Shown: piece by piece, positions 1 through 8,317 of the stretch
Position numbering within the stretch: the first letter of the stretch is position 1
Layout of the letters: each line of letters starts with the position of its first letter
Assembly: GCA_030429925.1 (NCBI GenBank)
Contig: JAUIGQ010000013.1
Location: 1-35,042, forward strand
Length of the DNA stretch: 35,042 nucleotides
Direction of reading: 5' to 3'
Source of the DNA: Bacteroidia bacterium
Lineage (GTDB): Bacteria; Bacteroidota; Bacteroidia; Flavobacteriales_E; Vicingaceae
Notes under the pieces: model-generated
Database searches by the model: none
Told to the model about the DNA's origin: nothing
Seen by the model: only the letters and a program-made list of their open reading frames with translations
Translations under genes and position numbers: made by a program

Positions 1-1
1 T

Positions 2-742
2 CCAATTGACTTTCTAACAGAAGATCCGGATGTAGAAAAGTTGATCAAGGGAATGTATAAGAATTCGAAGTTCGCTTCTGAAAAGGATCTTCTTCCCATC
101 TTGGAGTCAGGAGATTGGAAAAAGATCTCTTCATTGAAAGAAGACCCGGCCTTTATGTACATGAATGAATTCTTTGATATCTATTATGAGAAGATCAGAC
201 CGGAATATACTAGATTGTCCAATCGAATAGATTCAATGAATTCGATCTATGTAGAAGGACTTAGAGAGTTTGTACCTGCCAATTATTATCCTGACGCCAA
301 CTCAACCCTTAGGCTGGCTTATGGCAAGGTAGAGGGGTATTCCAATCACGACGGAGAGGTTTATTCCTTCTTCACAACTGCAGATGGTATCAAACAAAAG
401 TATCAACCTGGTCATGCTGATTTTGACCTGCCTGAAAGGCTTGTTGAACTGATCGATAATCAAGATTTCGGTCCCTATGCAGATGAAGATGGAAGTTTGC
501 ATGTTTGCTTTGTAGCATCGAATCACACAACCGGAGGAAACTCCGGTAGCCCTGTAATCAATGGAAATGGTGAGCTCATCGGACTGAACTTCGATAGGAA
601 TTGGGAAGGAACCATGAGTGACATCAATTATAATATTGATCTATGCAGGAATATCTCTGTAGATATTCGATATGTACTCTTTGTGATCGATAAGTACGCC
701 AATGCTACTCATCTGATAGAAGAGATGGACATAGTTCAATAA
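2..742 (+). CDS. S46 family dipeptidyl-peptidase, DPP11-type, 3' part only
   Basis: This is the C-terminal third of an S46 serine dipeptidyl-peptidase. The reading frame is open to the left edge, so the start lies outside the window. S46 enzymes are periplasmic or cell-surface exopeptidases that release dipeptides from oligopeptide N-termini, feeding amino-acid use. The nucleophile motif TGGNSGSP is present, with the catalytic Ser codon at 542-544. Eighteen residues downstream, in the sequence FDRNW, is Arg (codon 596-598). In characterised S46 enzymes this position sets the S1 pocket: Arg in DPP11 (Asp/Glu-specific) and Gly in DPP7 (hydrophobic P1). I therefore infer a DPP11-like acidic specificity. 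A second, full-length S46 gene at 4783-6939 has Gly here. The AMP nucleosidase gene follows after 18 bases on the same strand and may be co-transcribed. Confidence 0.93.
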   Translation, partial: PIDFLTEDPDVEKLIKGMYKNSKFASEKDLLPILESGDWKKISSLKEDPAFMYMNEFFDIYYEKIRPEYTRLSNRIDSMNSIYVEGLREFVPANYYPDANSTLRLAYGKVEGYSNHDGEVYSFFTTADGIKQKYQPGHADFDLPERLVELIDNQDFGPYADEDGSLHVCFVASNHTTGGNSGSPVINGNGELIGLNFDRNWEGTMSDINYNIDLCRNISVDIRYVLFVIDKYANATHLIEEMDIVQ

Positions 743-760
743 AGAGGAGCAGAACTTTCA

Positions 761-1540
761 ATGAATTCAAAAGAGGATATTGTCAAAGATTGGTTGCCGC
801 GTTATACGGGAACAGAGCTAAATGAATTTGGTGAGTATATTCTTCTCACCAATTTCTCTTTATACCTCAAGCTCTTTTCAGAAGAGTTCAGTGTTCCCAT
901 CAGGGGTGAAGAAAATCCAATGCAAACTGCTTCAGCCAATGGCATAACGATCATCAATTTTGGAATTGGAAGCGCAAATGCCGCCACCATCATGGACCTT
1001 CTAACGGCTATCATGCCCAAGGCGGTTCTTTTCTTAGGGAAGTGCGGAGGATTAAAGAAGAAGACACAGATTGGAGATATGATCTTGCCTATAGCCGCCA
1101 TTAGAGGAGAGGGGAGTAGCGATGATTATTTGCCACCGGAAGTTCCGGCCTTGCCTTCTTTCCGTTTGCAACGCTCAGTTTCTTCTATGATAAAGAAGCA
1201 TAAATTGGATTATTGGACAGGAACCGTTTACACAACGAATAGAAGAGTTTGGGAGCATGATGAGGAGTTCAAGAACTATATGCGTGAGATCCGCGCAATG
1301 GCCATTGATATGGAAACTGCTACCATTTTTTCAGTGGGCTTTGTCAATGAGATCCCCCATGGTGCACTTTTATTGGTTTCGGATAATCCGATGATCCCCG
1401 AGGGAGTAAAAACTTCAGCTAGTGATAAGAATGTGAGCAGCAATTACGTTGAGGCTCACTTAAAGATCGGAATTGATGCTTTATTGGAATTGAAGGATTC
1501 AGGGGAATCAGTGAAGCATTTGAGGTTTGATGAGGAATGA
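761..1540 (+). CDS. amn: AMP nucleosidase (Bacteroidota-type)
   Basis: A 259-residue member of the purine nucleoside phosphorylase/uridine phosphorylase fold, matching the short AMP nucleosidases of Bacteroidota rather than the longer E. coli Amn. AMP nucleosidase hydrolyses AMP to adenine and ribose 5-phosphate in the cytoplasm. Visible family features are the glycine-rich stretch FLGKCGGLK near residues 92-100, the RGEGSSDDYLPP loop, and IDMETAT around residue 186, where the Met-Glu pair is the nucleoside-binding signature of the superfamily, followed by LLLVSDNP. The ATG at 761 follows a purine-rich stretch (aaagaggag), and the gene starts 18 bases after the S46 gene, so it is probably in the same transcript. 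It ends 21 bases from the convergent TonB-dependent receptor. A general nucleoside phosphorylase is the alternative, but the whole-length resemblance favours AMP nucleosidase. Confidence 0.9.
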   Translation: MNSKEDIVKDWLPRYTGTELNEFGEYILLTNFSLYLKLFSEEFSVPIRGEENPMQTASANGITIINFGIGSANAATIMDLLTAIMPKAVLFLGKCGGLKKKTQIGDMILPIAAIRGEGSSDDYLPPEVPALPSFRLQRSVSSMIKKHKLDYWTGTVYTTNRRVWEHDEEFKNYMREIRAMAIDMETATIFSVGFVNEIPHGALLLVSDNPMIPEGVKTSASDKNVSSNYVEAHLKIGIDALLELKDSGESVKHLRFDEE

Positions 1541-1561
1541 CTTTTCCTTTTTCTCAACTAT

Positions 1562-4006
1562 CTAGAAATTTGCTTTCAAGCCTATGTTGAATGCTCTGGG
1601 CATTCCCGGACGCAATCCTGCAGGTCTTCTGGCCACCATGTAAACCTGATCATTTAGATTGGTGGCACTACCAAATAGAGAAATATTCTTGTGAAGATTG
1701 TAATTGGCACTGGCATCGATCACAAAATAGTCGTCTGTTCTTTCACTCTGTCGAATTTCCCCTTGTCCGGGAGCTGTTCTCATCTCATCCATGAATCTAC
1801 CACTAAGGCTCAAACTGAACTTGTGATGTTCAAGTGATAGAATAACTGTCAGCTGATTATGGGCCAGGTAGGGAAACTCATCACCTGCAACCACTGTTCC
1901 CCATCCTTCAAAGTCACTACTGAAATCATTTTGAAAGATCGCATCGGTGTAGGTATATACTATGCTCAAGGGTAAACTAAAGGCACTTTGTTGATCAAAG
2001 GCCAACAAATCATAGCTCATCTGCAATTCCAATCCTTTGGTTTCAACTTCGCCTCCGTTGTATAGGTCCCCTGATCCGGCTCCTCCTGAAGCTTCCAAGT
2101 CGGTTCCCAACAGATTGCTATAATCATTGAAGAAGATCACCGCTTGGGCAGATAAAGCGTTCTTTGTATAACGTGTTCCCAATTCATAGTTGATACTCTC
2201 TTCAGGCTTTGTCTCTTCTCTTGAACCTGGAGGAGCAAAACCTTTGTGCACTCCCGCAAATGAGCTGAGGTATTTGCTAAATTGATAATCCATTCCAATT
2301 CCCGGAATAAAAACATCAATTGTATTGCTTCGCTCACTGAGATCTACTCCTGTTCTTTCAGGATCTTTTTTACCATAGTCCTTTCTAATTGCTTGAATGT
2401 GTTCATGTCTAATTCCAGGAATAGCGGTAAACTTACCAACCTTCAGCTTGTACTGAAGATAAGTAGCTAGAGCGTCTGCAGTTTCAATTCTGTTGCTTTC
2501 CGTTCCGCCTATCCCAGCTTTGGTTAGTTCCATCACACCATTATCCATAGCATATTCATCAACCCATTGAAAACGATCGATCTCATCTTGGTGATAGCGG
2601 ATACCCAATTGAGTCTGATGCGCGATCTTACCGGTCTTGAAATCGAAGGTTAAAGCAGTTTGAACTCCTTGTGCATAATAGCTTCTATTGTTGGCCTTCA
2701 CAAATAGCGCATCATCAAAGGTGCTGCTACTTCCGCCTAGAATATCATAAGCATCGTTGTATTGATTCGGATCCTCCAATAAAGTAGAAATGCTGGTTGT
2801 ACTTCCGCTGCTATCTTTTACTTTATCCAATTTGTACCAGTTTCTTTTAAAATCACTTCTATAGGCAGTGGTAGTGATGTTCAAGAACTTGGATAGTTCA
2901 ATGAAGTGAGTTAAGGAGTATTGAGATTGTTCTGTATTCATCTGATCTTCTTGAGAAGCAGCATACCTTCGATAAGGAGTTTTCTCAAAGTCTTTTTCTG
3001 TTAAACCCAAATAGGTCTCATTGGAAGTTTCTATACTCTGCCCTATTTTGAAAGTGAGCGATTGATAGATCTTCGCATCCGCATTGCTGTTAATACGAAC
3101 CTTTGCCAGATAGTCTTGCTTATCGAAACCCGTATTTCCGCCACCATCCAAGTCCTTGAATCCATCAGAACTATATTGGAAGGTTTCAACCATATATCCA
3201 ACATTTTCGTGTGAATTCCCTACGAAAGCATGTAGATTTCTTCCTCCAAAACTTCCACCAATAAGATTAACTCTTCCTCCAAACTCATTGGGGATCTGTG
3301 TTGAGATCAAGTTGATAGCTCCGCCTGTTGTATATGGTCCGTATTTGATCTGACTACTTCCTTTTAAGATCTCAACTCCTTGCATTCTACCAATGGTTGG
3401 AAAATAGTAAGCAGCAGGAGCAGCATAGGGGGCGGGAGCCATAAGGATCCCATCTTCCATTGCTGTAATCTTTGAACTTCGCTCAACACCAGTTCCTCTC
3501 AAGCCGATGTTTGGACGAAGACCAAAACCATCTTCCTCCTGAATATTCACACCGGGAACAGCTCTAAGGGTTCGACTTACATCCGTATAACTGAAGCGTT
3601 CCAATTCTTTGGGTGTAATATAATTGACCGATCCAGGTATGTCCTTTAATCCTTTATTTCCCTGGGTCATAATGGTCACTTCCGGAAGAATGGATACTGA
3701 TTCCAACAAGATGAAGTTCGACTTCAATACTTCACCTTCATTCAATTCAATCTCCCTCTTCTGTTTTAGATATCCAATTGAAGAAACTACCAAGGTATAT
3801 TTTCCGGGAGGGATGTTTTTGATCGAGTATTTACCATTTCCATTACTTGAAGTTCCATATGAAGTGTTCTCCAAATAAATAGATGCACCGGGAAGTGAAT
3901 TGATACTGTCTTCTTGTAGGATACTACCTTCTATACTTGCATTCTGAGCTGAGATAGATTGTAAACTGAATAGACTCGCTGTAAGGATAATGAATAGTGT
4001 TCTCAT
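1562..4006 (-). CDS. TonB-dependent receptor, FecA-like
   Basis: An 814-residue outer-membrane receptor. In order it has a signal peptide (about residues 1-20), a carboxypeptidase-regulatory-like beta domain (about 22-105) typical of Bacteroidota receptors, a TonB plug (about 115-235) and a 22-strand-type barrel ending in Phe. The plug contains RPNIGLRGTG and MEDGILMAPAPYAAPAAYY, strongly reminiscent of FecA, the ferric dicitrate receptor, so iron-chelate uptake is the best guess. The substrate cannot be fixed from sequence, and no FecIR-type sigma/anti-sigma pair lies nearby. The protein stands alone, without a SusD partner, which argues against a glycan-uptake system. A promoter-like pair and an inverted repeat lie just upstream, shared with the divergent gene at 4133. 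The gene converges on amn with a 21-base gap. Confidence 0.9.
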   Translation of the reverse strand: MRTLFIILTASLFSLQSISAQNASIEGSILQEDSINSLPGASIYLENTSYGTSSNGNGKYSIKNIPPGKYTLVVSSIGYLKQKREIELNEGEVLKSNFILLESVSILPEVTIMTQGNKGLKDIPGSVNYITPKELERFSYTDVSRTLRAVPGVNIQEEDGFGLRPNIGLRGTGVERSSKITAMEDGILMAPAPYAAPAAYYFPTIGRMQGVEILKGSSQIKYGPYTTGGAINLISTQIPNEFGGRVNLIGGSFGGRNLHAFVGNSHENVGYMVETFQYSSDGFKDLDGGGNTGFDKQDYLAKVRINSNADAKIYQSLTFKIGQSIETSNETYLGLTEKDFEKTPYRRYAASQEDQMNTEQSQYSLTHFIELSKFLNITTTAYRSDFKRNWYKLDKVKDSSGSTTSISTLLEDPNQYNDAYDILGGSSSTFDDALFVKANNRSYYAQGVQTALTFDFKTGKIAHQTQLGIRYHQDEIDRFQWVDEYAMDNGVMELTKAGIGGTESNRIETADALATYLQYKLKVGKFTAIPGIRHEHIQAIRKDYGKKDPERTGVDLSERSNTIDVFIPGIGMDYQFSKYLSSFAGVHKGFAPPGSREETKPEESINYELGTRYTKNALSAQAVIFFNDYSNLLGTDLEASGGAGSGDLYNGGEVETKGLELQMSYDLLAFDQQSAFSLPLSIVYTYTDAIFQNDFSSDFEGWGTVVAGDEFPYLAHNQLTVILSLEHHKFSLSLSGRFMDEMRTAPGQGEIRQSERTDDYFVIDASANYNLHKNISLFGSATNLNDQVYMVARRPAGLRPGMPRAFNIGLKANF

Positions 4007-4042
4007 CTAAATAGTACTTGAAGGCGGTTTTTAATTTCAGGG

Positions 4043-4073
4043 CAAACTTCTTATTTAGAATGAGTCTAAACAA
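4043..4073 (-). promoter_or_regulatory. possible promoter of the FecA-like receptor gene
   Basis: Read on the minus strand, a TTG (complement of 4071-4073) is followed after 20 bases by GAAGTTTG (complement of 4043-4050). This matches the Bacteroidota -7 consensus TAnnTTTG with one mismatch at its first base. The spacing is right for a -33/-7 pair and predicts a leader of roughly 30 bases before the ATG at 4006. This is pattern matching only. Confidence 0.35.
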
Positions 4074-4089
4074 TACCCTGTTGAGGGTA
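4074..4089. repeat. inverted repeat in the divergent promoter region
   Basis: TACCCT (4074-4079) and AGGGTA (4084-4089) form perfect 6-base arms around a GTTG centre. The repeat abuts the proposed -33 element of the FecA-like gene and lies 44 bases upstream of the divergent HELGH gene, a sensible place for an operator. Short repeats like this occur by chance many times in 35 kb, so only the location makes it notable. Confidence 0.35.
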
Positions 4090-4132
4090 ATTTTTAGTTG
4101 AATTTCTTTGAACGACATTAAATTGGGATCGT

Positions 4133-4720
4133 ATGAACAATAAGCTTAAATACTTTGACTTAAGAATTTGTCTTGCCTTCTTTGTAGTTGTATTTGCAGG
4201 AACATTCCTACATGAATTGGGTCATTACGTTGTTGCCAAGCAGTACTATCAAGAAGTTGATCTATATCTGGACCATGTGAGCTATGAAAGACTTATAGAA
4301 CCTGGTGATCGTTTCTTTAAGCATTCAATTACGATTCTAGCCGGACCTATCTCCTCGAATTTGATCAGCTTGATCGGCATGGGTATTTTGCTTTTCTCAC
4401 CATTGCCAAAACTCGAGCAAAGTCGTTTTCCTTATAAATCCTTTATAGCTGTTATTGCATCCCTCTTCTGTTTGCGTTCCATGCTTATTGGAATTTTCCT
4501 TCTCAGTGGCATTCACCATTTACAGCAGGATGAATATATCGTATTGGTGCAAGGTTTTGAATTGAACCGGATTCTTGTTGGTGGAGCATTGGTGGCTTTT
4601 GGACTTATTCTTTCGTCAGCAACAATGATTCTTGGGGTGGAACGGACCTACCGGAAAGACTTTATGCTTAATGCCTCAGTTGGGATGTTTTTGGGATTCC
4701 TGCTCTTGTTGCAATTTTAG
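4133..4720 (+). CDS. small polytopic membrane protein with HELGH motif (M50-like, activity uncertain)
   Basis: A 195-residue integral membrane protein with about five hydrophobic segments (roughly 12-35, 65-88, 103-126, 145-167, 178-194). The first segment carries HELGH (residues 27-31), the HExxH zinc-protease signature. The second carries AGPISSN (70-76), resembling the AGPxxN element of site-2-protease/M50 peptidases. The usual third-ligand Asp-Gly (LDG) motif in a later segment is not visible. The only acidic residues in a comparable place are D133 and E134 in a loop. It may be a divergent intramembrane metalloprotease or a non-catalytic relative; no specific substrate can be named. The gene stands alone, divergent from the FecA-like receptor, and ends just before the terminator of the convergent S46 gene. 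Confidence 0.75.
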   Translation: MNNKLKYFDLRICLAFFVVVFAGTFLHELGHYVVAKQYYQEVDLYLDHVSYERLIEPGDRFFKHSITILAGPISSNLISLIGMGILLFSPLPKLEQSRFPYKSFIAVIASLFCLRSMLIGIFLLSGIHHLQQDEYIVLVQGFELNRILVGGALVAFGLILSSATMILGVERTYRKDFMLNASVGMFLGFLLLLQF

Positions 4721-4727
4721 CTGACGC

Positions 4728-4760
4728 AAAAAAAAGCCCCTTCGATCTCTCAAAGGGGCT
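4728..4760 (-). terminator. Rho-independent terminator of the S46 gene
   Basis: The arms AGCCCCTT (4735-4742) and AAGGGGCT (4753-4760) pair perfectly over 8 bp with a 10-base loop. On the minus strand the stem is followed by a run of eight T (complement of 4728-4735). It lies 23 bases beyond the stop of the DPP7-type gene. On the plus strand there is little T-tract, so it should act mainly on minus-strand transcripts. Confidence 0.9.
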
Positions 4761-4782
4761 CTTGATATATTGTTGATTTCTA

Positions 4783-6939
4783 TTACTTCACGATCGTCAT
4801 CTCATCCACTAGATGCTTAGCACCTGCAAATTTGTCGATGATGAAAAGTGTGTATCTGATATCCACTCCAATAGTTCTTTGCAATTCTGTTTCGAAGGCA
4901 ATATCTCCACTCATAGCTTCCCAGTTTCCGTCGAAAGCTGTCCCGATCAATTCTCCTTTTCCATTGATCATTGGAGAACCTGAGTTACCACCGGTGATGT
5001 CATTGTTGGTAATGAAGTTCACTACTAAGTTTCCATCCTTATCCGCGTACTGACCGTAATCTTTATCCTGGATCAAGGTCTTCAACTTTTCTGGAACAAC
5101 GAATTCATGATTGTTTGGATCCTCTTTTTCCAGGATACCTTGAGCGGTTGTGATGTAATCGTACTTCACCGCATCTCTTGGAACGTAATCTCCAACTTGT
5201 CCGTAAGTTACTCTCATGGTTGAATTAGCATCAGGAGCAATACTCTTGTCCTTGTTCATCTCTAACCATCCTTTGACAAATAATCTTTCAGACCTTGCCA
5301 AACCTTCTTCTTTCGTGCCGATCATCGGACGAACTTCCTGGTAGTAGTGATTCAACACTTCCTTCATAATGGTATAGATAGGATCCTTATCAATTGATTT
5401 CGCCTTAGGACTGTTCAAGAAATCAGCAGTTACCTTCTTATCGGCAAACAAAGTCTTGTCGTAGACAGATGCTGCCATTTTGTTGTAATCTCCTTTGAAT
5501 TTAGAGATCATTTCTTTCACCTTAGAAGGCTGAGTGCCGGCATCTATATCCTTGTGATAGGCTTCGATCATAGCAGCAAATACTCTCTGATCGATGGCCT
5601 TGCTGTAATCTTTGTAATGATCATCCAATCCACCTTTCAACCTCTCGATCTCTTGGTCGATCTTGGCTTGATCTTTCTCTTCAGCCTCAAGTAAACTCTT
5701 CAGATTTGAGAACTGTCTTGAGTAAGCAATGGCCTCAATTCTAAAGATGGCTTCATTCAGATAAATTCGCAATCTGTTTACTTCTTTGAGCTCGGAATAG
5801 GCTGTTTCAAATCCTTCCAATACACCGGAATAAAGTTCCTTTCTATCAGCATCCTTATCTACCCATGCTTGGAAAGCATCTTCTTGAGCTTTCTTCTTAT
5901 CGTAAACCTTTAATCTCTTCAATCCGGCACTCTGACCTTTGAAGTATTTCCAATAGTTCGAAATAGAAGCATGCTTTGAAGCATAAGCAATTCTGGTAGC
6001 TTCGCTTTTTGCCATCTCATCTTCGTAGATGTCCAAAACTTGTCTTCTCAACTTAACATAGGTAGGTTGTCTTGTCTCTAATTCATACTTGATACCTGCT
6101 GAGGTCAAGAATCTATCTGTACTACCCGGGTATCCAAAGATCATTGAGAAATCTCCTTCCTCAACTCCTTTCAAAGAGATCGGCAAATGATGCTTAGGCT
6201 TGTAAGGTACATTGTCTTCAGAATATTCTGCAGGTTTGTTGTCCTTATCCGCATATACTCTGAATAGTGTGAAGTCGCCAGTGTGTCTTGGCCACATCCA
6301 GTTGTCAGTATCTCCACCGTATTTTCCGATAGAAGAAGGAGGAGCTCCTACCAATCTTACATCCGGATAAGTTTCATAAACAAAAAGGAAGAACTGGTTT
6401 CCATTGAAGAAACTCTTCACATTCACATCATAATCAGAATCACCTTTGGTTTCTTTTTCCAAGGAGTCAGAGATCATCTTGATGGTCTTGGTTCTTTCCT
6501 CAAAACTCATCTCCTCATTCAGCTGAGAATTGATGGCCTCAGTTACATCTTCCATTCTCACTAGAAAGGAAACTGAAAAACCGGCTTTCAGTTCATCGGA
6601 TTTCTTCATTGCCCAGAATCCATTATCTAGGTAATTGTGTTCTTCAGAACTATGTTGTTGGATCACTCCAAATCCACAGTGGTGGTTGGTTAGCATCAAT
6701 CCTTGATCAGAGATCATTTCTCCGGTACAGAATCCTCTACCCAATCTTACAATGGCGTCTTTAAGACTGGAATTATTGACCGAGTAGATCTCCTCGGCTG
6801 TCAGTTCCAATCCCTTCTTCTGCATGTCAGCGTAGTTCAAACGCTTGACAAACATTGGAAGCCACATTCCTTCATCTGCTCTCACTGGAGCAAAAGCAAG
6901 CATAAAGCCCGCAATTAATATAGCTATCTTCTTCATCAT
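4783..6939 (-). CDS. S46 family dipeptidyl-peptidase, DPP7-type
   Basis: A complete 718-residue S46 peptidase, close to the family's usual length of about 710-720. An N-terminal signal peptide (about residues 1-21) sends it to the periplasm or surface. The chymotrypsin-like triad is visible: His87 in TNHHCG, Asp222 in HTGDF, and Ser653 in TGGNSGSP. Residue 671, eighteen after the Ser, is Gly (codon complement of 4927-4929). In characterised S46 enzymes Gly at this site goes with DPP7 activity (hydrophobic or broad P1), whereas the paralogue at the left edge has Arg. The start could be either Met of the ATGATG pair. A 97-base gap with a -7-like box separates it from the upstream rhodanese gene, suggesting its own promoter, and a strong terminator follows. 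Confidence 0.95.
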   Translation of the reverse strand: MMKKIAILIAGFMLAFAPVRADEGMWLPMFVKRLNYADMQKKGLELTAEEIYSVNNSSLKDAIVRLGRGFCTGEMISDQGLMLTNHHCGFGVIQQHSSEEHNYLDNGFWAMKKSDELKAGFSVSFLVRMEDVTEAINSQLNEEMSFEERTKTIKMISDSLEKETKGDSDYDVNVKSFFNGNQFFLFVYETYPDVRLVGAPPSSIGKYGGDTDNWMWPRHTGDFTLFRVYADKDNKPAEYSEDNVPYKPKHHLPISLKGVEEGDFSMIFGYPGSTDRFLTSAGIKYELETRQPTYVKLRRQVLDIYEDEMAKSEATRIAYASKHASISNYWKYFKGQSAGLKRLKVYDKKKAQEDAFQAWVDKDADRKELYSGVLEGFETAYSELKEVNRLRIYLNEAIFRIEAIAYSRQFSNLKSLLEAEEKDQAKIDQEIERLKGGLDDHYKDYSKAIDQRVFAAMIEAYHKDIDAGTQPSKVKEMISKFKGDYNKMAASVYDKTLFADKKVTADFLNSPKAKSIDKDPIYTIMKEVLNHYYQEVRPMIGTKEEGLARSERLFVKGWLEMNKDKSIAPDANSTMRVTYGQVGDYVPRDAVKYDYITTAQGILEKEDPNNHEFVVPEKLKTLIQDKDYGQYADKDGNLVVNFITNNDITGGNSGSPMINGKGELIGTAFDGNWEAMSGDIAFETELQRTIGVDIRYTLFIIDKFAGAKHLVDEMTIVK

Positions 6940-6962
6940 TAAATTTTACAGTTAAACGAGCC

Positions 6963-6970
6963 CAAAAATA
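6963..6970 (-). promoter_or_regulatory. possible -7 element of the DPP7-type gene
   Basis: The minus strand reads TATTTTTG here, an exact fit to the Bacteroidota -7 consensus TAnnTTTG, 24 bases upstream of the ATG at 6939. No clear -33 TTTG is present at the expected distance, so confidence is modest. Confidence 0.35.
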
Positions 6971-7036
6971 GCCTTTCTTCTCTATTTGTTAAAAAATGAG
7001 TTGTTGAATGGAAAAAGTGGAGGATTAACGGCTTGT

Positions 7037-7537
7037 TCAGTAGACCTTTTCTCCTTTGTCCAACCATATTCCCCACATTTTGCTGTAGGCATGGACCTTC
7101 TTGGTGGAACGATTGTTCGAGTCGACAATGGGCTTGCCTTGATTTACCCACTCAAAGATGCCTCCATATAAGTTCTTCACATCTTTGAATCCTTTAGCCT
7201 TTAGCTGCTCGGCGATCTTTTCACTCCTATACCCAACTGAGCAATATACGATCAAGGGTTTATGCTTGTCTATCTTCTCCACAGCAGTGAGGTCCAGTTG
7301 CTCATATCCCACCCATTTGGCTCCCTCAATTCTGCTTACCTCATACTCTTTGTATTCTCTGCTATCAATAAAAACAGCTTCTTCTAATTTGGCTGCTTCC
7401 TCAACACCTATCTCCTCAACTGAGTGTGAGAGAAGAGTGCCAAGCATTATATCATATGTTTTACTATTCACTTTTTGTCCCATGATAAAGCTCAGGTTCA
7501 TTAGCTGGATCACTATTAAAAAGAGCAACCTATTCAT
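7037..7537 (-). CDS. secreted rhodanese-like domain protein
   Basis: A 166-residue protein with a signal peptide (about 1-20) and one rhodanese domain (about 38-138). The active-site loop is CSVGYR with the candidate catalytic Cys at residue 99, and VFIDSR near residue 60 is the usual conserved N-terminal element. Single-domain rhodaneses transfer sulfane sulfur or handle thiol oxidants; export suggests a periplasmic role, but the acceptor is unknown. The start overlaps the stop of the DUF547 gene by 8 bases, so the two are translationally coupled. The C-terminal stretch after the domain (about 140-166) is short and unremarkable. It is probably the last gene of the long ung-to-rhodanese transcription unit. 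Confidence 0.88.
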   Translation of the reverse strand: MNRLLFLIVIQLMNLSFIMGQKVNSKTYDIMLGTLLSHSVEEIGVEEAAKLEEAVFIDSREYKEYEVSRIEGAKWVGYEQLDLTAVEKIDKHKPLIVYCSVGYRSEKIAEQLKAKGFKDVKNLYGGIFEWVNQGKPIVDSNNRSTKKVHAYSKMWGIWLDKGEKVY

Positions 7538-8306
7538 AATAGTTATTGAGGTCTAGTGTCCAATCGTATTCTTCAAATTCTATTGTTGCATCAGACTCTT
7601 TTGGCAATACCTCATAGCGGATCAAAGTACTTCTTATGCCATTGGTTCCTCCAAAATCGCCTCTGAACCAGGAAAAGATAGAAGTTGTATGGACCTTGTT
7701 CTCCACCTTATTGTAGGTGGACACTCTCTTCAAAAAGTTTCTTGCAACAGTGTTTACCTTTTTCTCATAGTTTTCCGCATTGTATATTGCTACGGGCGGA
7801 CAGCTTTTTGCGCCGCAATTCAAAGCGAAGTGGATACGTTCATCGACCTCACCCAATCTGAATTTAGCCTCGAAATCCGGCGCCACGGGATTTTTGATAT
7901 AGCCTAAGGAATATTTCCAGGTTGACCTTCTCAAAATTCCATGCTCAACATCATCAAAGCTCAGTTTCCTGCCGGCAACTGTGAAGGATGAATTGGAGAA
8001 GAATTCTGACCTATCTTCGTATAAAGTAGGGTCATTTTTTAGTTGATACAGAATGAATGCGTTATAGATATTGATCCAGAATGCTTTCTTGGCCGATGGG
8101 TTTTTAAGGTATTTATGCAGACTATCAGCCGGAATATTTTTGATCTTGCTTACTTCGGCCTTTACCTCTTTTCCTTCCATATTCTTTTTCAAGAACTCAG
8201 CTGAAAGTTCAACATAATCAGTTTTGTCAATAGACTGAGCTTTATATGGACTGAATGTTCCAATTGATATGAAAAGCAGAAAGGTTAACTTTTGTAGTTG
8301 ATGCAT
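7530..8306 (-). CDS. DUF547 domain-containing exported protein
   Basis: Recognisable as DUF547 by FWINIYNAF in the N-terminal half and by FALNCGAKSCPP in the middle, whose two cysteines are typical of the family. An N-terminal signal peptide (MHQLQKLTFLLF onward) indicates export. The function of DUF547 is not established. I chose the ATG at 8306 (258 residues); the frame also allows a TTG two codons earlier at 8312. It lies 11 bases downstream of the acyltransferase gene and overlaps the rhodanese gene by 8 bases. The pairing with a rhodanese and the conserved cysteines hint at periplasmic thiol chemistry, but that is inference from neighbourhood only. Confidence 0.87.
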   Translation of the reverse strand: MHQLQKLTFLLFISIGTFSPYKAQSIDKTDYVELSAEFLKKNMEGKEVKAEVSKIKNIPADSLHKYLKNPSAKKAFWINIYNAFILYQLKNDPTLYEDRSEFFSNSSFTVAGRKLSFDDVEHGILRRSTWKYSLGYIKNPVAPDFEAKFRLGEVDERIHFALNCGAKSCPPVAIYNAENYEKKVNTVARNFLKRVSTYNKVENKVHTTSIFSWFRGDFGGTNGIRSTLIRYEVLPKESDATIEFEEYDWTLDLNNYYE

Positions 8307-8317
8307 GATCAAGTGAA

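Noticed and set aside
1533-1552. Possible hairpin AGGAA...TTCCT with a following T run at the end of amn
   Set aside because: The stem is only 5 bp, AT-rich and partly inside the coding sequence, too weak to call a terminator.
7158-7556. 132-codon open frame on the plus strand
   Set aside because: It lies wholly opposite the rhodanese gene and the end of the DUF547 gene, both with clear family motifs. The composition is low-quality and no family is recognisable.
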